From contig JBBQPM010000109.1 of assembly GCA_038217425.1 (NCBI GenBank), positions 1 through 22,667 of the forward strand: a stretch of 22,667 nt of DNA, read 5' to 3'. Positions 15,473 to 22,667 of this stretch are shown here, piece after piece. This stretch comes from JAIEPT01 sp038217425. GTDB taxonomy: Bacteria > Planctomycetota > Planctomycetia > Gemmatales > Gemmataceae. Every line of letters starts with the position of its first letter. Position 1 is the stretch's first letter. Below the pieces are notes generated by a model. The model was not told where the DNA came from. It saw only the letters and a list, made by a program, of their open reading frames with translations, and did not search any database. Position numbers and translations under genes: made by a program.

Positions 15473-16141
15473 ATGTCCAGCGAATGGCCCGTCCTCTCCC
15501 CTGGCGAACGGCGCATTCTCGGCGTGCTCGTCGAGAAGGCCAAGACCACGCCCGAAGCGTATCCGCTCAGCGTCAACGCCATCGCCACCGGATCCAATCA
15601 AAAAAGCAACCGCGACCCGATCATGAACCTCGACGATACCGACGTCGAGGAACTCTTGGCCGGGTGCCAGGCGAAGGGACTCACGACCAAGATCATCGGC
15701 GGCCGCGTGGTGCGCTGGCGGCACAACCTGTACGAAAAATGGAGTATGGACAAGGTCGAGGCGGCCATCGTCACCGAACTGCTCCTGCGCGGCCCGCAGA
15801 CCGAAGGCGAACTCCGCGCCCGCGCCGGCCGAATGGAACCGATCGACGACCTGGAAACCTTGCGCAAGAAGTTGGGCCCGCTGGAAGAACGGAAGCTGAT
15901 CGTTTACCTGGGCCCCAAGGAACGGCGCGGCACGCAGCTCACGCACGGGTTTCACGCGCCAGCCGAACTGGAGCACGCACGCTCCCGCGCTCCGATCGAG
16001 GAAGCCCCGGCGTCGGTGCCGCGTCGTGCGGAGTCCGATTCGGAAGTAGTGCAACTCAAAGAACGCATCGCGGCGCTGGAAGAACAGGTCGCGCAGCTCG
16101 CCATTCAATTCCGCACGCTCAAGGAATCGCTCGGAGCCTGA
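15473..16141 (+). CDS. YceH family protein (DUF480)
   Basis: The protein has 222 residues. It opens LSPGERRILGVLVEKAKTTP and continues YPLSVNAIATGSNQKSNRDP, the signature of the DUF480/YceH family, which has two winged-helix domains (here about residues 5-85 and 90-165). The second domain begins near VEAAIVTELLLRGPQTEGELR. The last 30 residues form a coiled coil (VVQLKERIAALEEQVAQLAI), probably for dimerisation. The family's exact function is not known. It starts 21 bases after rpoZ and ends the operon. Its stop lies 4 bases from that of the convergent gene. Confidence 0.9.
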   Translation: MSSEWPVLSPGERRILGVLVEKAKTTPEAYPLSVNAIATGSNQKSNRDPIMNLDDTDVEELLAGCQAKGLTTKIIGGRVVRWRHNLYEKWSMDKVEAAIVTELLLRGPQTEGELRARAGRMEPIDDLETLRKKLGPLEERKLIVYLGPKERRGTQLTHGFHAPAELEHARSRAPIEEAPASVPRRAESDSEVVQLKERIAALEEQVAQLAIQFRTLKESLGA

Positions 16142-16145
16142 GGCT

Positions 16146-17690
16146 CTACTTCATTTCGGCGACGCCGTCCGGCGTCACTTGAAGTTTCGCCTTGGCTTCA
16201 ACGTTCCTCCACGTTTTTTGCGCCCCGTCCGGAAAATGCACGCGGAGGTCGAAGCGCTCGGCACTCCCGAGACCGACGAAGATCGGACTCGAATCGGCGT
16301 GCGCGTATTCCGTGAAGATTGGCAAAGCGCCACGTACGCCGAGCGTCCCGGCGTTGAAAAGTTCGATCCGCGTGCCGACGGCGAAGACGTTGGGCGCCGG
16401 CAGACGCGGGTAGATTCGCACGCCTCGGCCGGGATTTTTCGTGGTGTTGACCCAGAGCGTGATCTGATCGCCGGGGCCGCCGATGGCGACGTCGAGCAGA
16501 CCGTCGTCGTTGAGATCGCAGACGGCGACGGGATCGGAATCCCAGCCACGCATCGTTTGTACGGCCGCGAAGACGCCGGCGCCGCGATTGGCGAACAGAA
16601 TGGCCGGGCCCGAGCGCGGCTTGTTGACGACCAAATCGAGCTTGCCGTCGAGATCGAAGTCGGCTACGTCCGCGCGATGCAGGTAGGGATCGCGGCTGCG
16701 CAGATGCTCGGTGAGCGGACCCGGCTGGACCTGAAACTTGCCCCCCTCGCCTTTTCGGAAGAAGCCGCCGGTCTTGTTGGCCGCGAGGAGCAGATCGACG
16801 TGACCGTCGCCGTCGAGATCGCGCACGAGGATGGCGGTGCTGTCGGTCGGGAGCCCGAGCGCGGTCGTCACGTCGCTGAGCGTACCGTCCTGATTTTTGG
16901 TGAAGACGCGGGTGAGCGTGTCGCCGCCGTAACTGCCGTAAGCGGTGAGGAGCACGTCCGCGATGCCGTCGCCGTCGAGATCGTCGTCGGTGCGAAACTG
17001 CACGCGGAGAAAACGATTCGTCGGCTTCTTCTTGAGCTCATCGAACTCCTTACGAAATGGCTCGGGGAGCTTTTCCAACAGCGGCTGCGAAGCGGGTTTC
17101 AGATCGAAGGTCTTGGTTTTGGGGTTCCAGATGCCGTCCTCGCCGGCATTGTTGTGGAAATCGGGATGGCCGTCGCCGTTGAGGTCGACGATGGCTTGCG
17201 GGCTGAAGGAGATGAACTGTTTCTTGCCGAGCGCCGTAAACTTCTTGCCCTGCTCATTAAGGAAGTGGGGCGAGCCGATGCCGACGAAATCGAGCCAGCC
17301 GTCGCCGTCAAAGTCCCAGGCGAAGGAGCGCCTGCCGGTGCCGGCGGGGACTTGCCAGTTGACGCCGAGGGATTCGGTAACGTCGGCGAACTCGAGTTTT
17401 CCGGTCTCTTTGAAGCGGTTCTTGAGGACGACGCCGTGGTTGGGGCCGTGGACGCCGACGATGAAATCGGGGACGCCGTCGCGGTTGTAGTCGATGGGAG
17501 AGAGTCCCCAGAGCCACCAGTCATGGCTGGCGAGTTTGCCGCCGACGCGCTGGGTGACTTCGAGTTTGCGTTTCTCGAGGATTTCCTTGGAGCCGTTGCC
17601 GGCGCCGACGATGACCTGGAAAGTGGGGTTACCCTGGCCGCGGGCGAGAGACGCCGCGAGGAGTAGGCACGTGAGCATAATCGTTTTCAT
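16146..17690 (-). CDS. Exported FG-GAP/VCBS repeat protein with C-terminal ASPIC/UnbV domain
   Basis: The protein has 514 residues from the ATG whose first base is 17690. CCGGAG lies 6 bases upstream, and the start gives a clean signal peptide (MKTIMLTCLLLAASLARG). The frame is open to 17765 but would run into the inverted repeat. Seven calcium-binding type loops D-x-x-x-D-G mark the blades of a beta-propeller: DYNRDG at 67, DFDGDG at 126, DLNGDG at 169, DLDGDG at 237 and 291, DFDLDG at 344 and DLNDDG at 392. Residues about 415-505 resemble ASPIC/UnbV (GTRIELF, FVGLGSAERFDLRVHFPDGA). Such proteins are secreted or cell-surface and usually of unknown ligand; planctomycetes carry many. It is probably expressed alone, or by read-through from the upstream sugar-nucleotide gene. 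Confidence 0.85.
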   Translation of the reverse strand: MKTIMLTCLLLAASLARGQGNPTFQVIVGAGNGSKEILEKRKLEVTQRVGGKLASHDWWLWGLSPIDYNRDGVPDFIVGVHGPNHGVVLKNRFKETGKLEFADVTESLGVNWQVPAGTGRRSFAWDFDGDGWLDFVGIGSPHFLNEQGKKFTALGKKQFISFSPQAIVDLNGDGHPDFHNNAGEDGIWNPKTKTFDLKPASQPLLEKLPEPFRKEFDELKKKPTNRFLRVQFRTDDDLDGDGIADVLLTAYGSYGGDTLTRVFTKNQDGTLSDVTTALGLPTDSTAILVRDLDGDGHVDLLLAANKTGGFFRKGEGGKFQVQPGPLTEHLRSRDPYLHRADVADFDLDGKLDLVVNKPRSGPAILFANRGAGVFAAVQTMRGWDSDPVAVCDLNDDGLLDVAIGGPGDQITLWVNTTKNPGRGVRIYPRLPAPNVFAVGTRIELFNAGTLGVRGALPIFTEYAHADSSPIFVGLGSAERFDLRVHFPDGAQKTWRNVEAKAKLQVTPDGVAEMK

Positions 17691-17706
17691 GAGTCGCTCC
17701 GGAAAT

Positions 17707-17766
17707 CGTGGGGCACGTTTGTAACGTGCCGCGAGAAAACCCGGCACGTTATAAACGTGCCCCACG
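17707..17766. repeat. Inverted repeat, 25-base arms, 10-base loop
   Basis: The arms 17707-17731 and 17742-17766 are reverse complements with one mismatch. Within each arm GGCACGTT and AACGTGCC form a smaller palindrome. It lies just beyond the 3' end of the mannose-1-phosphate guanylyltransferase gene and about 16 bases before the start of the FG-GAP gene, both on the minus strand, so it could end one transcript or affect the leader of the next. Confidence 0.9.
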
Positions 17767-17798
17767 AACGAAAAATGGCCTTCGCAAGCGCCACAATA

Positions 17799-18878
17799 CT
17801 ACAAATACTTCTCTAGCCCACGGGCTTTCATCTGCGCGACGAGATCCTTGACGGTCGCCTCGTCGCGGCGGTCGGCGACGAGGATCGCGTCGCCGTCCTG
17901 GATGATGAGCAAATTCTCGACGCCGATGGTCGTGATGAGCTGTCCCGCGTCGCCCACGATGACGCAGTTCTTGGTTTGGATGCCGGTGTGCTGGGCGAGG
18001 ATCGTGTTGCGGTCGGCGTCCTGCGGATGCATGCGTTCCAGCGCCAGCCAACTGCCGACGTCGTCCCAGCGGTACGGAGCGCGCACGACCAGGACTTCCT
18101 TGGCGTGTTCCATGACGGCGTAGTCGATGCTGATCTTCGTGAGGTTGGGGAACTCGGCGAGGAACGTCGCCTCGCGTCGGGGGCCGTTCCAGGCGTCGGC
18201 GATGCGGCGCGCCCCGTCGTACAGGCTCGGTTGATTCTCTTTCAGAGCCGCGAGGATGGTGGCGGCGCGCCAGATGAAGATGCCGCTGTTCCAGTAGTAT
18301 TGCCCGGTGGCGAGAAACTCCTGGGCCGTCTCGAGGCTCGGCTTCTCGCGGAAGGATTTTACGCGGAAGACGGGGAGCCCCTGGCGCTGGACGACTTCGG
18401 GGCCGCGCTGGATGTAGCCGAACCCGACTGCGGGATACGTGGGGGGAATGCCGAGCGTGACCAGGGCGCCGGGGTTTTCGCTGGCCATCTGCTGGGCGAC
18501 CAAGGCGGCTCGGCGAAATTCTTGGGCCGGTTCGATGACGTGGTCGGCGGGCATCACAAGCATGACGGCGTCGGGATCTTCCCGCGCCATGAGCGCCGCG
18601 GCCACGCCGATGCACGGAGCGGTATCGCGTCCCATCGGTTCGCCGATGATGTGGTCGGCGAGGAGTTCGGGGAGTTGGCGGGCGCATTCGGCGGTGTGCG
18701 TGGCCGCGGTCATGATCCAGGTGTTGGCGAGGGGGATGGCGGATTCGATGCGGTCGACCGTCTGCTGCAAGAGGGTGCGCTCGCCGGCGAGGGCGAGGAA
18801 CTGCTTGGGCTTCTTGACTCGGCTGCGCGGCCAGAAGCGCGTGCCGCCGCCGCCGGCCATGATCAGTGCGTGAAACAT
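17799..18878 (-). CDS. manC: Mannose-1-phosphate guanylyltransferase
   Basis: The enzyme makes GDP-mannose from mannose 1-phosphate and GTP, feeding polysaccharide and glycoprotein synthesis. The 359-residue protein has the nucleotidyltransferase signature GGGGTRFWPRSR (9-20) followed by PKQFL (24-28). Further motifs are GEPMGRDTAPCIGVAA, the MPADHVI metal-binding aspartate region, VGFGYIQRG and FREKPS (family consensus FxEKP). It is the short, single-domain form; the C-terminal phosphomannose isomerase domain of long ManC/AlgA is absent. AGGAAG lies about 7 bases upstream of the start. It is divergent from the diheme cytochrome. Relatives that use glucose 1-phosphate are less likely given the GRDTAP motif. 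Confidence 0.92.
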   Translation of the reverse strand: MFHALIMAGGGGTRFWPRSRVKKPKQFLALAGERTLLQQTVDRIESAIPLANTWIMTAATHTAECARQLPELLADHIIGEPMGRDTAPCIGVAAALMAREDPDAVMLVMPADHVIEPAQEFRRAALVAQQMASENPGALVTLGIPPTYPAVGFGYIQRGPEVVQRQGLPVFRVKSFREKPSLETAQEFLATGQYYWNSGIFIWRAATILAALKENQPSLYDGARRIADAWNGPRREATFLAEFPNLTKISIDYAVMEHAKEVLVVRAPYRWDDVGSWLALERMHPQDADRNTILAQHTGIQTKNCVIVGDAGQLITTIGVENLLIIQDGDAILVADRRDEATVKDLVAQMKARGLEKYL

Positions 18879-18919
18879 CGTCGCTTCCTTTCGTACGGGG
18901 GAGAAGAGGGCGGCTGCCT

Positions 18920-18928
18920 GTCTACAAT
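18920..18928 (+). promoter_or_regulatory. Candidate -10 element (GTCTACAAT) in a divergent promoter region
   Basis: TACAAT at 18923-18928 matches 5 of 6 -10 positions and lies 65 bases before the cytochrome ATG. No -35 box is evident at the right distance. The 114-base region 18879-18992 must also hold the promoter of the minus-strand manC gene, which I could not identify. Confidence 0.4.
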
Positions 18929-18992
18929 ACTATGAGTGAGCGGTTAAGTCGAAACCGGTTCGCCGGTTTTCACGGACTCGAGGAGACGACTT

Positions 18993-20312
18993 ATGTTTCG
19001 CGCCGTATGGCTTGGACTCGCCCTATCCGCCACGACTCTTTCGGCCCAGGAACCCAGCGCCGCGCGCGGCTACGAAGCGCTCACGACGCGGGCCTTCAAT
19101 CCCGCTCCCTGGTCGCTTGCCGCCTGGGACAATCTCTGGAAGACCTGGGAGCCCCGGCCCAAGCAAAAGCCCGCCGACTACGACCGCGCCGTGCGCGAAT
19201 ACTACGGCCTGCACCCCGCGCCGTTCGCCAACGGCTCGCTGCCGATGGGCCTGCGCGAAGGATTCTCGCTGTTTTCCAAGGGGATCGCCAGCGACTGCAT
19301 GCTCTGTCACGGCGGCTCCGTCGCCGGGAAGTCGTACATCGGCCTGGGCAATGCCACGCTCGACATTCACACGTTGTTCGAGGATCTCAACGGCCACTCC
19401 GGGCTCTCGCGCAAACAGCCCTTCACGTTCAGCAACGTCCGCGGCACCTCCGAGGCGGGGGGCTTCGCCGTCTTCCTCCACTCCTACCGCGAACCCGATC
19501 TGAAACTCCGCAGCAAACGGCAAATCTTCGAACTCAACGACACGCTCTGCGAGGACGTCCCCGCCTGGTGGCTCCTCAAAAAGAAGAAGACCATGTACCA
19601 CAGCGGCACCAGCGACGCCCGCTCGGTCCGCTCGATCATGCAGTTCATGCTGGCGCCCAGCAATTCGCTCAAGACCTTCGAACGCGAAGAGAAGACCTTC
19701 GCCGACATCCAGGCGTACCTCCTGTCGCTCGAGGCGCCCAAGTATCCGTTCGCCATCGACCCCGCTCTGGCGAAGAAGGGACACGCGCTCTTCACGCAGC
19801 ACTGCAGCAAGTGCCACGGCACGTACGGCGCCGACTGGACGTATCCCAACCGCATCGTGCCGCTTGAGACGATCGGCACAGATCCGACGCGTGTGCACGG
19901 CTTCGATCCGAAGCTCGGCGAGTTTTACAATCGCTCGTGGTTCGCAGGCGAGGGGTACAAGGTGACGGAACCGGTCGGCTACCAGGCGCCGCCGCTGGAC
20001 GGAATCTGGGCGACGGCGCCCTATTTCCACAACGGCAGCGTGCCGACGCTCGAAGGCGTCCTCAACTCGAAATCACGGCCCAAAATCTTCACCCGTTCCT
20101 ACCGCACCGACGAGGCCGACTACGACCAGGTCCGCGTCGGCTGGAAGATCGAAGCGCTGCCTGCCGGTCCCGCCGCCGATCTGCCCGGGCCCTTAAGAAG
20201 ACGCATCTACGACACGACCCAGCCAGGCCGAGGCAATCAGGGGCACACGTTCGGCGACGCGCTCAACACCGACGAACGCCGGGCGCTAATCGAGTATCTC
20301 AAGACGCTGTGA
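18993..20312 (+). CDS. Exported diheme c-type cytochrome, RoxA/MauG-like
   Basis: The 439-residue protein has a Sec signal peptide (MFRAVWLGLALSATTLSA) and an excellent ribosome site, AGGAG, 7 bases before the ATG. Two haem c motifs are present: CMLCH (Cys102, Cys105, His106) and CSKCH (Cys271, Cys274, His275). The C-terminal segment GYQAPPLDGIWATAPYFHNG with SVPTLEGVL is the conserved core of diheme peroxidase relatives, including MauG, bacterial cytochrome c peroxidase and rubber oxygenase RoxA. The length, Ala-Pro-Tyr-Phe-His element and WATAPYFHNGS context lean toward the RoxA-like group, which is larger in its founding member. Substrate is unknown. It is not part of the cox operon but could draw on the same cytochrome pool. 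Confidence 0.83.
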   Translation: MFRAVWLGLALSATTLSAQEPSAARGYEALTTRAFNPAPWSLAAWDNLWKTWEPRPKQKPADYDRAVREYYGLHPAPFANGSLPMGLREGFSLFSKGIASDCMLCHGGSVAGKSYIGLGNATLDIHTLFEDLNGHSGLSRKQPFTFSNVRGTSEAGGFAVFLHSYREPDLKLRSKRQIFELNDTLCEDVPAWWLLKKKKTMYHSGTSDARSVRSIMQFMLAPSNSLKTFEREEKTFADIQAYLLSLEAPKYPFAIDPALAKKGHALFTQHCSKCHGTYGADWTYPNRIVPLETIGTDPTRVHGFDPKLGEFYNRSWFAGEGYKVTEPVGYQAPPLDGIWATAPYFHNGSVPTLEGVLNSKSRPKIFTRSYRTDEADYDQVRVGWKIEALPAGPAADLPGPLRRRIYDTTQPGRGNQGHTFGDALNTDERRALIEYLKTL

Positions 20313-20380
20313 CCGTTGGGCGATGCAGCGTGCCTGGAATACAACAGCAGCAACGGATTCCCCTTCCAGGAACGGGAACT

Positions 20381-20908
20381 ATGCTCTGTCCGACGTGCGG
20401 CACCGATAACCTTCCCGGCAGCGAGACGTGCAAGAACTGCCAGCTCGATCTCGTGCTGCGCCGGGTCGCCGATTCCGCCGTCCAGCGCAGCCTTCTGGAA
20501 GATCACGTCAACGTGCTGCCGCGCAAGATTCCGACCACGATTTCGCCCACGTCCACCGTCGGCAGCGCCATCGCGCTGATGCTCGCCTCGAATGTCGGCG
20601 CGTTGCTCGTCGTCGACGATGCGGGCAAGCTGGTCGGCATCTTCAGCGAACGCGATCTACTCGAAAAGATCGCCGGCGTGCAGGAACGTTACGCGGACCT
20701 TCCGGTGGCGCCGTTCATGACCGCGCGCCCCGCGTCCGTCTCGGCGCAGGCGACGCTCGGCTCCGTGCTCAAACGCATGGACGCCGGGGGCTATCGCCAT
20801 GTGCCGGTGCTCGACGACGGCAAACCGGTGAGCGTCATCTCGGTCCGCGACATGCTCTGTCACATCACCAAACTCTGCCAGAACGGCAAAGATCCGCGGC
20901 ACCGCTAG
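20381..20908 (+). CDS. Zinc-ribbon protein with two CBS domains
   Basis: The 175-residue protein starts with a zinc ribbon (CPTC at 3-6 and CKNC at 17-20) and continues into a pair of CBS domains (about 45-100 and 108-165), for example NVGALLVVDDAGKLVGIFSE followed by RDLLEK, and GYRHVPVLDDGKPVSVISVR. A CBS pair usually binds an adenine nucleotide and senses energy state, but no effector domain is attached, so its partner is unknown. The frame is open back to 19937, inside the cytochrome gene. The ATG at 20381 places the zinc ribbon at the N-terminus, and a weak AGGA lies about 9 bases upstream. It ends 10 bases before the thiamine gene, suggesting co-transcription. Confidence 0.87.
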   Translation: MLCPTCGTDNLPGSETCKNCQLDLVLRRVADSAVQRSLLEDHVNVLPRKIPTTISPTSTVGSAIALMLASNVGALLVVDDAGKLVGIFSERDLLEKIAGVQERYADLPVAPFMTARPASVSAQATLGSVLKRMDAGGYRHVPVLDDGKPVSVISVRDMLCHITKLCQNGKDPRHR

Positions 20909-20918
20909 AGACGGAGTC

Positions 20919-22418
20919 ATGAAGCTCGAGCTGTCCCCCGCGTTGATGCTGGCCCTGGGCCGCGCGAAGCGCCTCGCAGGCGCCGAGACCGTTGGCCCCT
21001 GCGAGGTGCTGCGCGGTCTGCTCGCCGAACGCGAAGGCCTGGCCTGGCAGCGTCTGGGTGCCGCCGGACTAGATCCGGACGCCTGGCAGTCGGCCTATCC
21101 CGACGACGCCAGCCTCGAGGCAAGCGATGCGGAGTTTGACGTCTCGCTGCGCACGCTGCTCACGCACGCCAGCCAGGAATCGGCCGAGTATCTCGAAGAG
21201 GGGAGCCTCAGCAGCGACCAAGTCCTCTCCGCGCTGCTGCGCACGTCCGAAGTGCAAACGTTGCTCGCGGAGTTCGGCGTCGACGCCGAGCGACTTGTGA
21301 AGGCGCCGGAAGCGCAAGCCGCGATCCCGCTCGAAGAGGCGATCGACTGGCAGCGCCCCGACCTCGCACAGACGATGCGCCTGATCGACGCCTGCGCCAA
21401 CCGCGCCCGCGAGGGCCTGCGCGTGCTCGAAGACTACGCCCGCTTCGCCCTCAATGACCATTTCCTGACCGGCGAACTCAAAACGCTGCGGCACAACCTG
21501 ACGCAGACGTTACGAACCTTGCCCGACATGCTCGCCTGGCGCGACGTCCTGCACGACGTCGGCACGCAACTCACGACGCCTTCTGAACATCAGCGCAGCG
21601 ATCTCGCCGACGTCGTGAAGGCTAATCTCAAGCGGTTGCAAGAATCGCTGCGCAGCCTCGAAGAGTTCGGCAAAATCGTGAGCCCCGAATTCGGCCCGGC
21701 CCTCGAAGCGCTGCGTTACCGCAGCTACACGCTCGAGAAAGCCCTGGTTCGCGATTCGGAACTTGCGACCCGTCTGGCCCGCGCGCGGCTATACGTGCTC
21801 CTGACCGAAGAACGATGTCGCAGTTCGCTGGTCGGCACCGTGCGCGAGGCGGTCGAAGGAGGCGCCGACGTCGTTCAACTTCGCGAGAAGGACGGCTCCG
21901 ATCGTACCTTGTTGGAGTTGGCCCGCGAAGTCCGACGCATCACACGCGATCATGGCGCCCTCTTCATCGTCAACGATCGCCCCGACCTCGCACGGCTCGT
22001 CGAGGCCGACGGCGTCCACCTCGGTCAGGACGATCTGGCCCTCCGCGACGCACGCCGAATCGTGGGGCCCGACGCCCTTGTCGGCGTCAGCACGCACGAC
22101 CTGGCGCAACTTCGCCAGGCGATCCTGGACGGCGCCAGCTACGTCGGCATCGGGCCGACCTTTCCATCGACCACCAAGACGTTCGCGGAATTCGCCGGGC
22201 TCGACTTCGTCCGCGCTGCGTCGGCGGAGACTTCGCTGCCTGCGTTCGCACTGGGGGGCATCGATTTGCAGAATGTGCAGAAGGTACTCGACGCCGGCGC
22301 GACCCGCATCGCCGTGAGCGCCGCGATCTGCGGCGTCCCTGACCCGCGCCAGGCGGCCCGCCAATTCGCGGATCTCCTCCGTGGGCCGACGTCGTATTCT
22401 GCACGCAGTCAACAATGA
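20919..22418 (+). CDS. thiE: Thiamine phosphate synthase fused to ThiD2 and an N-terminal Clp_N-like domain
   Basis: The 499-residue protein has three parts. Residues about 292-490 are ThiE, which joins HMP-diphosphate to thiazole phosphate: QLREK at 320-324, VNDR at 351-354, DGVHLGQDD at 364-372, Ser391, GPTFPSTTK at 412-420 and GGID at 446-449 are all intact. Residues about 150-285 match ThiD2, a monofunctional HMP-phosphate kinase often fused to ThiE: LIDACANRAREGLRVLEDYA, then RDVLHDVGTQL, then ANLKRLQESLRSLEEFGK. Residues about 5-127 look like two Clp_N repeats (RAKRLAGAETVGPCEVLRGL, then SLSSDQVLSALLRTSEVQTL), a domain normally found on ClpA/ClpC chaperones as an adaptor site. The kinase and synthase steps would thus be coupled in one chain. 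The role of the Clp_N part is unknown. The start follows the CBS gene by 10 bases. Confidence 0.92.
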   Translation: MKLELSPALMLALGRAKRLAGAETVGPCEVLRGLLAEREGLAWQRLGAAGLDPDAWQSAYPDDASLEASDAEFDVSLRTLLTHASQESAEYLEEGSLSSDQVLSALLRTSEVQTLLAEFGVDAERLVKAPEAQAAIPLEEAIDWQRPDLAQTMRLIDACANRAREGLRVLEDYARFALNDHFLTGELKTLRHNLTQTLRTLPDMLAWRDVLHDVGTQLTTPSEHQRSDLADVVKANLKRLQESLRSLEEFGKIVSPEFGPALEALRYRSYTLEKALVRDSELATRLARARLYVLLTEERCRSSLVGTVREAVEGGADVVQLREKDGSDRTLLELAREVRRITRDHGALFIVNDRPDLARLVEADGVHLGQDDLALRDARRIVGPDALVGVSTHDLAQLRQAILDGASYVGIGPTFPSTTKTFAEFAGLDFVRAASAETSLPAFALGGIDLQNVQKVLDAGATRIAVSAAICGVPDPRQAARQFADLLRGPTSYSARSQQ

Positions 22419-22421
22419 GAC

Positions 22422-22499
22422 TTCGAATTTCCGAGCCGGAAGCGTCAGCGACGATCTTGCGAAAAAACGTCGCTGACGCTTCCGGCTCGGAAATTCGAA
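22422..22499. repeat. Perfect 32-base inverted repeat
   Basis: The arms 22422-22453 and 22468-22499 are exact reverse complements around a 14-base loop that ends in a run of six A. It begins 3 bases after the thiamine gene's stop and lies 30 bases beyond the stop of the minus-strand partial gene. It sits between two convergent genes, fitting a bidirectional terminator. Read from the minus strand, the loop's A run becomes a T run, but it falls inside the loop rather than after the stem. Confidence 0.92.
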
Positions 22500-22528
22500 A
22501 TCGCGATGTTTTTCGCGTGCAGTTTAAC

Positions 22529-22667
22529 TCACGGCCGATTGCGATACCGATCCGACACACGCTTCAGGAACCGCTGCTCCTCGGCCGTCAGCGACCCCTT
22601 GCCCTGCCGCTGGATTTTCTCGAGCAATTCGTCCATCCGCTTTTCATCCGCCTCCTGCTGCTGCGTC
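22529..22667 (-). CDS. C-terminal end of a gene, DUF6576-like tail (partial)
   Basis: Reading the minus strand inward from the window edge gives 45 residues before a TGA at 22531-22529. The sequence contains MDELLEKIQRQGKGSLTAEE and QRFLKRVSDRYRNR. This acidic helix followed by GSLTAEEQRFL resembles the short C-terminal DUF6576 tail found on some rhomboid-family intramembrane proteases and related membrane proteins. The start lies outside the window, so the main domain is unknown. The reading frame stays open to the edge. It converges on the thiamine gene with an inverted repeat in between. Confidence 0.7.
   Translation of the reverse strand, partial: TQQQEADEKRMDELLEKIQRQGKGSLTAEEQRFLKRVSDRYRNRP

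Noticed and set aside
16134..16146. Small palindrome GAGCC-TGA-GGCTC at the convergent yceH/FG-GAP gene ends
   Set aside because: A 5-base stem with no T tract is too weak to call a terminator.
16179..17666. 495-residue open frame antisense to the FG-GAP gene
   Set aside because: Its composition mirrors the D-x-D-G repeats on the other strand; no signal, domain or ribosome site supports it.
17976..18935. 319-residue open frame antisense to manC
   Set aside because: manC has all family motifs; the other frame is low-complexity Gly/Asp/Glu with no recognisable domain.
20333..20370. 7-base inverted repeat (CCTGGAA / TTCCAGG) before the CBS gene
   Set aside because: Short stem with a 24-base loop; expected by chance in this composition, though it touches the weak ribosome site.
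1..22667. tRNA, rRNA, CRISPR arrays, insertion sequences or phage genes
   Set aside because: I looked for cloverleaf-like ends, regularly spaced repeats, transposase motifs and phage structural genes and saw none.

Overview
The window is GC-rich, gene-dense bacterial chromosome, most likely from a planctomycete (Planctomycetota). That placement is an inference from gene families and order: the secG-yicC-gmk-rpoZ run, a Sco-DUF420 fusion inside a cytochrome oxidase operon, a ThiD2-ThiE fusion, an FG-GAP/UnbV protein, and intergenic inverted repeats of a kind I associate with this phylum. No marker gene here fixes the genus.

Layout. Bases 1-770 hold the decayed remains of a NarL-type response regulator; only its C-terminal part (417-770) is still open. 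An orphan E2-like acyltransferase follows (949-1728), then a 345-base gap with a long inverted repeat, a 577-residue exported protein of unknown function that may have a type I periplasmic-binding fold (2074-3807), a second inverted repeat, a small lipoprotein (4014-4445) and a tiny two-helix membrane protein on the minus strand (4480-4662).

The centre is a complete cytochrome c oxidase operon (4828-13233, plus strand): a two-haem cytochrome c lipoprotein, CoxB with a full CuA site, CoxA with the YSHPxVY signature of A2-type haem-copper oxidases, haem A synthase CtaA, haem O synthase CtaB, CoxC with a long hydrophilic insertion, a subunit IV, and a Sco copper chaperone fused to a DUF420/CtaM-like membrane domain. 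Structural subunits, haem synthesis and metal assembly are therefore co-transcribed, with very short gaps or overlaps. The operon ends in a 23-base perfect inverted repeat that overlaps the last stop codon.

A housekeeping operon follows (13412-16141, plus strand): secG, yicC, gmk, rpoZ, yceH, with a TATAAT box upstream. On the minus strand lie an exported FG-GAP/UnbV protein (16146-17690) and mannose-1-phosphate guanylyltransferase (17799-18878), separated by another inverted repeat. Divergent from the latter is a diheme RoxA/MauG-like cytochrome (18993-20312), then a zinc-ribbon/CBS protein (20381-20908) and a 499-residue thiamine protein that reads as Clp_N-ThiD2-ThiE (20919-22418). The window closes with a fifth inverted repeat and the C-terminal end of a minus-strand gene (22529-22667) with a DUF6576-like tail.

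The items most worth a second look are the Clp_N-ThiD2-ThiE fusion, the Sco-CtaM fusion inside an A2-type oxidase operon, the CoxC insertion, the possible binding-protein fold of the 577-residue protein, and the five unrelated long inverted repeats placed at gene ends.
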